Assembly: GCA_027596945.1 (NCBI GenBank)
Contig: JADGJH010000204.1
Coordinates: 1-25,417 of the forward strand
Origin: Physocladia obscura
Taxonomy: Eukaryota; Chytridiomycota; Chytridiomycetes; Chytridiales; Chytriomycetaceae
DNA length: 25,417 bases
Reading direction: 5' to 3'
The notes under the pieces were generated by a model that worked only from the letters and a program-made list of their open reading frames with translations, searched no databases and had not been told where the DNA came from. Position numbers and translations under genes: made by a program. Shown here piece after piece: positions 1 through 8,252 of the stretch. The first letter of the stretch is position 1; every line of letters begins with the position of its first letter.

Positions 1-209
1 AAATATTCGAGCCAGAATAAACTACAATCAACGGCGAGAAAGACGGATGGTGATAATGGTAACTACACAACGGCGGCGACCAAACGACAAAATAGTCCGC
101 AAGGAAAACAAAAAAACAAAAAAAATAATGCGCCTGTAAAAGAAGAGAGAATGTAGAATAATACCACAGCTTATCCAAGGGTCAATTCAATTTGATTTTT
201 GCTCTTCCT
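1..209. other. 3' flank of the first zinc-finger gene
   Basis: No gene is visible. The stretch is A-rich on the plus strand near 100-130 and probably holds the 3' untranslated region of the minus-strand gene that ends at 210. Confidence 0.5.
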
Positions 210-2169
210 TCAAGAATCAAGATCGTCTTCTTCGACACCAGAGAAATGTGAAGAAACAGTTCCATCACTTTCATTCCCATCGATTGCAATCATCATAGCT
301 TCCATAGATCCAGCGCCAGCAGGAATGAATCCAGTGGTAGTCTCCGCCGATCCCAAATTTTTGGCCCCATGTAGTGTCCGCATATGACGCTGCAAGTCAT
401 GACGCCGAGCAAAAGCGCGGTGGCAGCTCGTGCATTTGTGCGGGCGCTCACCAGAGTGACAAAACATGTGACTCTTGAGATTATACGCGCGCGGAAAACT
501 CTTGTCACATTTCGCATGCGGACACTTGAATACTTTCAACGCCTTGCCCCGGCGTTTGGTAACAGCAATCATAGTGGTTGATTGGTTTTGGTTTTGGCTG
601 GTGGTACCGGTCGGTGATGGATAGTAGTTTCCGTTCGCCGAAGCCGATGATGATGGGAGCAACATGCGTGAGCTGAATCCATAACCCATTGCTTTTGGCG
701 TCTGTGGAGCAAATAGCGGAGTCGCTTTTCGCTTCAGCTTCGGCGACGCTTCGACTTCAGTAGCCTCAGAGTCCGAGACCGAAGATTGCCCAAGCGATGA
801 TTTTGCCTTTGGCGGCGGTTTCTCTTCGGAGTGCAAAAACAAGTGACTTTTCAGACTAATGGCGTGGGAAAATATTTTGACGCAACCATTGTACGGGCAT
901 GAGAATATTTTTGACCTGCGGGACGATGCGGAGGATGGAGGTGTGTATACTGACGCGGGAAAGGTGGGTAAACTTTTTGATTTTAAGGGTTTTGGGGTGG
1001 CGACAGAATTAATTTTTGATTTTCTTCGAAGCCTGGGCGGAGATTCCACTTCAGTCGCATCTGAATCATTATCATCATCTTCAGCAGGTAAAGACAAAGA
1101 GATACTGTGGTTGGACAGAAGACGCTCAGTAGTTTTAGAACGAATTTTTCTGAACATGCAGGGAGTAACTGGGCTATACGAAGGAGCCGAAGCGAAAAAG
1201 GGAGTAGCCAGATCCTTCTCAGATTCAGTAGAAGTCAACATGGGCGAAATCGAGCCAATAGATTCCGAAGAAAAGTCCAGCGGAGGAAAGCCAAATAAAG
1301 AAGCCTGTTTTAACCAGTCGACAGACAATTTTTCGTTATCAAACAGGAAATTAATTGGGAGACTTGGGCTATCTACGGAATCCTGATCTTGACAAAAAGA
1401 AGACATGTCATCGATTGAAGACAAGGCCAGCGACGGTGTATCGGAGGTGAAGCTGGAGACAGAGCGCAGAGATACGGGTTTCTCATCAACAACATCGGAA
1501 GCAAGCCATGATGCAAAAGTGGAAAAGGAAATACGTCTGGATGTTGTGTTGGAATTGCGTCAAATACAGGAACAAGACAATACGGAAGAGATGGGGAGCA
1601 GAGAAGAAATAATGTCCAGGAATGTCCAGTGCGGAGAAAAAATGATGAATGAAAAAAATAATAATAATTAAGACTTGGGATCAAATAAACACTTACACAT
1701 TCGGGAGATCAGCCGAAGGGGAAGTTAAGACAGGCGAAGAGACACAGCTCGTAGTGCTGACAGCACTGTCGACACGGACGGGATTGGGCCAAAACGTAGG
1801 ATCCATTAAAGTCTTGATCAAACTAGCAAGATCAGCCGACGCACCAGACGGAAGAAACAGCCCAGCGTTCATGTTCATGTTCAGCAGCTCTACTTGCAGC
1901 TCGGGCGGGGGCAACGATGTTTTGCCCACAACTGGAAATTTATCGTCCATGTCCGCACTGTCATGATCCTGCAAGCGAGTGAATGCTTTGAGTAGCGCCA
2001 ATTCTGGTATATACGCGAGATCGACTGGGTTGATGTTGATGTTGAAATCGGCGGCAATGTTTGTTTCACTTGGCTCATCCGTTATCAGATCCTCAAAGAA
2101 GAGACTTGCCGGTGTAAGTGTGAGCATGGGTTGTTGATGGCAGGTTAGATTGTTGAGTAAAGCGGCCAT
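210..2169 (-). CDS. C2H2 zinc-finger transcription factor, Swi5/Ace2/Crz1-like (tandem copy 1)
   Basis: Likely a nuclear DNA-binding regulator; its targets are unknown. Two exons are predicted, 2169-1697 and 1536-210, with a 160-nt intron (GTAAGT...CCAG, phase 2), giving 599 aa. The AG at 1538-1537 is the first one after a long AG-free pyrimidine-rich stretch, and the frame joins exactly. Two standard fingers lie at about residues 496-518 (C-x4-C-x12-H-x3-H, containing PRAYNLKSH) and 526-547 (C-x2-C-x12-H-x4-H, containing FARRHDLQRH). This pairing is typical of fungal Swi5/Ace2/Crz1-class factors. A third, diverged finger lies upstream at about 371-393 (SHAISLKSH). Acidic SDATEVE-type motifs followed by basic SPxLxRK precede both finger regions. 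The N-terminus holds LTLTPASLFFED, a motif shared with its neighbours. The rest is Ser/Pro-rich and probably disordered. It is a paralogue of the next two genes. Confidence 0.85.
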
Positions 2170-3097
2170 TTATTAACGAGAACGCGCTTGACTTGTTTGT
2201 TGTTGTTGCTGTTCTTGTGTTTGAGTGCTTTTTCTATTTCTGCTTTGCCGTAAATACGCGTTTGTTTGTTTGGCGATGATCAAAAAAGTTGCGGAATGAT
2301 GTGTTTTTCTTGAAATGGCCCGAGAAGAAAGCCGCGACAAAACTGAGAGGAGATTCAGGCCCCTTAAGGATTTGATTTGAAGCGCCGAACAGGACAAACT
2401 TGGTCCACTTGACCAAAAATGTCCAACCAACCAACAAAACAAGAAGTTAAGTATGTGAGCAATGAACGCGCGAGAGAGTAGCGAGACCGTGAAACAGAGT
2501 AGAATGTAAACGACAGAGCAGTAGAGTATGCATGCGGTTCATTGCTCGCCTTGTTTGCAAAGCACTCTGATTCACTCCCTCACCGAATCCTTGCTTGTTT
2601 GCGGAAGTGCAGCGGCTAGCATACAACCCGTGTGGCCCAAAGTTTCTTAAGCTTGAACTTGAGTTTGCGCGGTTGATCAGTAGCGCCGATTCGCCACCTC
2701 AGCCTGTTGTTGTTATTACTCCTGTTGTAGCTTGTTTGTTGGTAACTATCACTTGTTTGTTGGTTGTGTTCTCTTGGATCTCCTGCCTGTGACTTGGCCG
2801 ACTATCATAGTTGCTTGCATTGTCGGGCGGTGAAAGTGGTGCCGACCCATTTGCTAAGCGCTCTTGAATATGTGCTGGTCATGTGGGATGGTGTCTGATT
2901 ATTTTGTTTTATTCCGAAAATAAAAAAAAATAAAAAAAGAAAAAACAAAAACAGCCACAAACAATAATTAAAATATTAAAAACACATTAAAAAAACAGTC
3001 CCCGTTTTAAATTTAGCTGAATAAATAAAATAAAAAAATGAAGAATTATAAATTAAATGACCTGAACCAAAAACAACTCAAACAAACAATGAAGAAG
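2170..3097. other. Intergenic region, promoter side of copy 1 and 3' flank of copy 2
   Basis: I see no convincing gene. Positions 2457-2547 hold an inverted repeat (listed separately). Positions 2900-3060 are A-rich low-complexity sequence, probably the 3' untranslated region and downstream flank of the minus-strand gene ending at 3098. A 65-codon open stretch at 2595-2792 has no recognisable features. Confidence 0.5.
2457..2547. repeat. 11-bp inverted repeat with 69-nt spacer
   Basis: GAGCAATGAAC at 2457-2467 is the exact reverse complement of GTTCATTGCTC at 2537-2547. It sits about 290-380 bp upstream of the start codon at 2169, so it could be a pair of regulator half-sites. Only the repeat itself is seen; the function is inferred. 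Confidence 0.5.
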
Positions 3098-4868
3098 TCA
3101 AGAAACCAAAGCATGGATAGTCCGTTCATGCCGCCGCAAATCATGTCGCCGTGCAAAAGCGCTGCTGCACCTTTTACATTTATGCGGTCGCTCGCCTGTG
3201 TGGCAAAATAAATGACTCCGCAGATTATAAGCACGTGGGAACCGCTTGCTGCATCCTTCAAAAGGACAATTGAACATTTTTACAACCGCCGCATTCCGTC
3301 TATACTTTCCTACGAGCGTCCCCAAAATCATTGTCTTCCCGGCTGTCGCAGCAGTTATGGTAAAATCCACTTCTGTAGTGTCAGAATCGTTTCCATATTC
3401 AGTACCATTGTCGACGTCATTATCATCGTTATTATCATCATTAGTATCACCCTGTCTAACCGTCTTTGTCGTCTTGTTTCGCATCTTTATTTGTCCACCG
3501 CCGCCACCTATTACGGCCATTTCTGAAGTTCCCGCGTTTTTTAGCTTCGATGCCAGCTCACTGTCGTCCACTTCGGTCGCTGCATCGGAATATTCGCCAT
3601 GATCTTCCAGCAATGAAACCACATGCTTTAATGGAGAAACACTTTTTTCGCGATAATTTCGTGTACGCAACGGCATCGAAACGGGTACAGTTCTTGCAGA
3701 TGTTGTTGCTGTTGTTAAGGTTTCTGTGCTTTTACGTAGGTAACGGCGTTTGATAACATTGATAGACGGTGATAACGATGAATTGTTAGTATCTTCAATG
3801 CTGGTACTGCATGAAGAAGTAGCAGCGATGCTTCTGCAAATCATCGACAACGGCGGCATGAGCGAAGACGGAACAACTGCAACCGCCGAATCACGTCTCA
3901 TATCAAAACAAAAAGGCGACGACACCGGAGATGCTGACGGTTGCGGCGTGGAACGAGCAAATGAAGGAGGAATAAAACAATTATCTGACAGCTGGTGCTG
4001 CTGCTGTTCAAGATTTTGTTGGCTTACTGTTGTTAGTGGAAATGCAAATAGCGACAACCAATCATTATTGCTGTGACCGCTATTGCAGACGCCTTGAAAC
4101 AAGAACGCTGATCCTTGCAGCTGAGTTTGTGCCGTTACCGGCCGTTGTCCAACCAAACTGTCTGTGGGATAATCTAATAGACAAGCTGGAGTCAATGAAA
4201 CAACTGCTTTTGGGGATTCTGGTGCATTATCAAGAACAGTCAAATCATCTACGATCATTTCATCAATGTCCGCCGCCGCCGCTGCACAAAACCACGATAT
4301 TATTGTCGACCGAGAGAAATGCCTAATTATGCAGAGTATTTAATTTTTATTAAAAAGTTTGACGCTACCGAGAACGTAAACACATGGATTATAATAACAA
4401 TAATAAACGCGACAAAAAAAAACGAAGAATAACTCACCCGACATTAATCAGCTCCGAAAAACCGCCATTTTCCAACATTAACGATGACGGTGAAGAAGAA
4501 AACACAAATTCTCCGACAAACTCAGAAGTAGATTCCGCTGAGAATTCACGTGGTATTATCGGCGATAAATTCACGCATCCGTCACCACCAACGCTATTGC
4601 AAAATATTGCATCCAACCCATCGTCAACATGCATATTCATGGCAGTTTGCTGATGTTGTTGTTGGAGCATCATGGCTGTTGCAACTGCGTCAATATACAG
4701 TGCTAGTTCTTCTGATGGGTAACTGCTGAGTGCTCTTGCTGCTGTTGTGCTTGCTTGGTAGTTTGCAGTGTGTTCTTGGAAAAGCCCGGGTGGTGTAAGC
4801 GACAATATACCGTAACACGGCTGTTCTTGTCCGTCCCGTTCATTGTAGGTATTGTGGCGGGTCCGCAT
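3098..4868 (-). CDS. C2H2 zinc-finger transcription factor, Swi5/Ace2/Crz1-like (tandem copy 2)
   Basis: Predicted exons are 4868-4438 and 4322-3098, with a 115-nt intron (GTGAGT...TTAG, phase 2), giving 551 aa. A CAG acceptor at about 4282 looks stronger but breaks the frame. The TTAG at 4324-4323 keeps phase 2, matching both sister genes, so I chose it. Two C-terminal fingers lie at about residues 496-518 (PRAYNLRSH) and 526-547 (FARRHDLRRH), and the protein ends four residues after the last histidine. Two SD-x-x-TEV-D motifs lie at about 389-396 and 457-463, the second after an Asn/Asp-rich run. The SLTPxxL motif appears twice, in exon 1 (LSLTPPGLFQE) and early in exon 2 (SLTPACLLDY). The remainder is Gln/Ser/Thr-rich. 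Likely a nuclear transcription factor with unknown targets. The start at 4868 is the first ATG of the open frame and is not otherwise supported. Confidence 0.82.
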
Positions 4869-5479
4869 TCGTTTGGGCGGAAAAATAAATAAATAATATG
4901 TGTTGTATGAGATGCTTGTTTTCTTTTTTTTCTTCCTTGTTTATTTTTTTGACATGTAAAATGAAATGCTCCGAATTCAACGCTATCTTTTTTATTTTTA
5001 TTTTTTGCAATACTTCACACACACCAATCAAAACTTTCAACCTCACATAACTCAGATGGAAAAAAAAAGAAGAAAAAAAAAAGATAAATATAGAGTAAGA
5101 TAAAATAACCAACAGCCGACAGGAGACCAGCAAGAGCAAAATTAAATGTAACCGAAAAAACAAAAAACATCAACAACATTATAAGACTTGAAGGTCTAAA
5201 TATGCCGGAGCGGAAAAAATATATACAAGGAGAAGTTGGGTGTGTGTAAAGGATAAAGAAAGAAGAAAAAAAATAAACATCCGGCGAATTATGACATTAA
5301 ACAAAAAATACCATTCAAAAAAAAAGTGTGTGTGTGTGTGTGTGTGTGTGTGAGAATTCGAGTTGAAAAGGGTAAAACCACAAGCGTAGTAGGCGAATGA
5401 AATAAAATGGACGGAAAAGAGAGTGTGTTGGTGGGTGAACAAAAAAGAAGGCAAATATGTAAGAAACCATTTAGTTCAT
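4869..5479. other. Intergenic region with low-complexity DNA
   Basis: No gene is seen. The stretch contains A-rich and T-rich runs and a (GT)n microsatellite. It should hold the promoter of copy 2 and the 3' flank of copy 3. Confidence 0.5.
5326..5352. repeat. (GT)n dinucleotide microsatellite
   Basis: About 13 uninterrupted GT units follow a run of A. It is intergenic and likely length-polymorphic. Confidence 0.95.
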
Positions 5480-7160
5480 TTAACCAGCATATTCTTCGTC
5501 ATCAATCTTGCGAACAGCAGCAGTGCTAGTAGCACCACGAATAGGCAAAACACCTCCGTTCGCAGCCATCTGTTTCTCTTGAACTTCATGTCTTCTGAGT
5601 TGTTCAGATTGACCAAAGCCCTGTCCACATGTAGTGCATCTGAATGGGCGATCGGTAGCATGCAACGTGCGGACGTGTCTTTGCAAATCATGCTTACGCG
5701 CAAACGAGCTTCCGCATGTTCCGCACTTGTGTGGACGCTCGCCAGAGTGGCAATATGTGTGACTCTTGAGGTTGTATGCCCTTGGAAATGTCTTGTCACA
5801 TCCAACAAATGGACAAGCGAAAATTTTTGCTTGGCGAGACGTCGACGGTGGAGTCAACGGGCTAGATGGAGAAGCCGAAGGGCTTGAGCGATAGCGGATT
5901 GCAGTAGCAGAGGAAATGACCGGCGAGTTATTAAAAACGCCTGAACGCGCACGCTTTGTAAGAGGGGTCAGCATCAGAGCCTTCTCAACAAGCAACGATG
6001 ATACCGTTTCTGTTTGGCGCTCAATAACAACGTCGGCAAGAGATAACGACGGTTGTGGCGGAGGAACGGTTTGTCTTGATCTCTTGGTTTTACTGGATGC
6101 CAAAGGCGATTTTGTGTTGGATTTTTGGACCGGAAGTTGAGCAATGACTGGACTGGGAACAGATTCAGGAGAACTAGAAGAGACAGAGCAAGCATTGCTA
6201 TCCACAAAAGCAGTAGCCGACGGAGAAGAAACGAGAGAAGTAACCGAATTAGATGAGATGACATGGGACGAAGGACCAAAGTTAAAATATGCTTGTTGTT
6301 GTTGCTGGAAATCTGGCTCCCAGTCGTGCGGAGAGGTCTTGTGGTCAGCAATAAACATGGACATTGGAACTGCAGAGCTTGTAGCAAAGTGGTGCTGAGG
6401 AGAGCCTTGGTAAAAAGAAGCAGCCGTGAGTGGAGGAGTACCAGCGCTGAAACTGGAAGCGGAGAAACGGCGCAGATCAGAGTAGTCAGACGAGAGGTGA
6501 GAAGCAAAGCTGGTAGAAGATGATGTTCTTCGGTGTGGATTAAAGGGTGGCGAAAGTCTAAGCACAGTAAATTAAGTCAGTTTTGTGTAATAAAAAAAAA
6601 TAGAAAATTTTTTGTCTGTCACGTGGGAAGCTAATCGTTGAACCTCACGAAAAAGGAGAGGGGCAAAACGCAACTCACGCATTAGACAGAGACTCGGACT
6701 CCGGAAGGTAGTTGCTGATATTAGTAGCGTCAGAATCCATGAACGATGAAGGGCCGTTCCAAAAAGCAAACTCGAGCATGTTGGGAGTGTTTGGGTTTGG
6801 CGGCGACGGAAATATCATGGGCCCCATTGGAGACGCAAAGTTGAGACTGCACGCCTGCGCGTCGATCATCTGTTCCAGCAATGCAATCTCATGGTTGTTC
6901 TGAAGTGGGCTGGCCATGCCAGGCATCTCGTAGAGAAAGCCAGCGGAAGCGTTATCTTGGCAAGAGTATGGCATTACGCTTGCGTCCATGATTGTCACAT
7001 TACTGTTGCTCCCGTTGTTGTTGTTTTCATCGTCACCAATTGCCGTGTTTTCAAAAAAGAGGCTGTTGGTGGTGGGAGCAAGTCCGTTTGTGCCGTGACT
7101 GAAGCCGAACGCATATTGGCCGTGGAATTGCTGCTGCTGCATAGTTGGTGAAGATCGCAC
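5480..7160 (-). CDS. C2H2 zinc-finger transcription factor, Swi5/Ace2/Crz1-like (tandem copy 3)
   Basis: Predicted exons are 7160-6679 and 6557-5480, with a 121-nt intron (GTGAGT...CTTAG, phase 2, with a CTGAC branch-like sequence about 20 nt before the acceptor), giving 519 aa. Fingers lie at about residues 409-431 (C-x4-C, PRAYNLKSH) and 439-460 (C-x2-C, FARKHDLQRH). A third begins at about 468 (C-x2-C-x12-H) but has no second histidine. The linkers SGERPHK and TDRPF are canonical. Exon 1 is Asn/Gln-rich and contains TTNSLFFEN, the counterpart of the SLTPxxLF motif of the sister genes. Unlike them, it has no SDATEVE motif. Exon 2 is rich in Ser/Pro with basic patches (KTKRSRQ, TKRARS) that may serve as nuclear localisation signals. 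It is divergent from the citrate-synthase-like gene, with 1.1 kb between start codons. Likely a nuclear transcription factor with unknown targets. Confidence 0.85.
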
Positions 7161-7335
7161 GAGTGATCTGTCGTTGGGTATCGTGTTCTGGTGTTGAGTG
7201 CTGATGGGACAAACTCTCTTGTGAAGAAGAGTTTTTTGATTTTTTTGTTTTCTTTTGAAAGTGAAAGGAAAATGAAATCGGCGCGTTTAATACGAATTGC
7301 TTGCAGAAAATGTGAAAATTTTTTGAGACCAAGGT

Positions 7336-7341
7336 CACGTG
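7336..7341. promoter_or_regulatory. CACGTG E-box
   Basis: A palindromic bHLH-type core (Cbf1/Pho4 class in yeasts) lies 176 bp upstream of the start at 7160. Another CACGTG lies at 6620-6625 inside that gene's intron. The binding factor is unknown; a 6-mer can occur by chance. Confidence 0.3.
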
Positions 7342-8193
7342 GTGAGGTCGAATTCCTGCTACTTGAATTTGGTGGCGGATTTCTCCCACTACAGCTTCGG
7401 CGAACTTTGGATTGTAAAAGAGAATTATGCGGTGAAACATTTGTGCAAGTGCGAAGATTCTTGCGGTCATATTGTTTTTTCTGTTTGACCCTTATCTTTC
7501 AAATCAACATGCCTTGACGCCTTTCACTGAAAATACAACCGAATTGTGTCGAAATTACTGGAAGATGCTCACCAATTTTTGGTCGCAACTAGGTCTTTTC
7601 ATTTTTTTTCTTTGCGTTTTCAATTTCGGCCGAACCCTCATTATTTACTAAACCAAGACTAATTTCCTGTACTCATAATCGTACGTCCAAATAATCTTTA
7701 TTACTTTATTGAGTTTCATTTGTAAACAATTATTTTTGCGATTATCACGTAAAAAAAAAGTAATTCAAGAACAGGAAGAAAAAAGACACAAATCAGATCA
7801 AACCGATCGAATCACATGCTGAGCAAGCCTCTACAGTTGTGTCTAACAGGAAGTAAGTTGATGTTTCAAATGCGATCACAGTTTTCTTTTTCCTTTTTTT
7901 TTTTTTGTTCCTCTTTACTCGAATTCTGGAGATGATGGACACATAAAATTGCACACTTGCCGTTTTCTTTGCCGCTTTTTTAAAATTGATTATCCGTCAC
8001 ATGGCAGAAAGAGTGTTTTCTTAGTGGCCGTTTTTATTTTTATACCTATTTTTAAGGTTTGGCATGAAATTGGGGCATCCAATTTTAAGAGAGGGCACGT
8101 AACGATATCAAATGAAGTATAAGAATGTCGATGGAACAAGGTGATATAAGATCGAGAAGCACACAAACACCAAACAAATTCAGTAAACAGTGG

Positions 8194-8201
8194 TGACTCA
8201 T
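8194..8201 (+). promoter_or_regulatory. TGACTCAT (Gcn4/AP-1-type) site
   Basis: A match to the bZIP Gcn4/AP-1 core lies 52-59 bp upstream of the ATG of the citrate-synthase-like gene. The same octamer occurs twice upstream of the GPI-type gene and once in an intron at 9316-9323. Confidence 0.4.
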
Positions 8202-8252
8202 TGAAACATACTCGTGGTCTTTGTTCATAAAAAATCAAAAAATCAAAAATCC

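Larger units (their letters stand above)
7161..8252. other. Bidirectional intergenic region
   Basis: This 1.1-kb gap separates the divergent copy 3 zinc-finger gene and the citrate-synthase-like gene, so it should carry both promoters. Visible palindromes are an E-box CACGTG at 7336-7341 and TTCGGCCGAA at 7625-7634. A TGACTCAT site lies at 8194-8201. I see no gene and no clear TATA box. Confidence 0.5.

Noticed and set aside
859..1386. 175-codon plus-strand open frame
   Set aside because: It lies opposite the exon of the first zinc-finger gene and its sequence has no family features. The minus strand has fingers and correct splice joins.
4282..4284. CAG acceptor for the second factor's intron
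   Set aside because: It is a good sequence match but would give two bases to complete the codon where one is needed. The TTAG at 4324-4323 fits the phase shared by all three paralogues.
5974..6507. 177-codon Leu-rich minus-strand frame
   Set aside because: It is a shifted-frame shadow of the third zinc-finger gene's exon; the Leu richness comes from Ser/Pro codons read out of frame.
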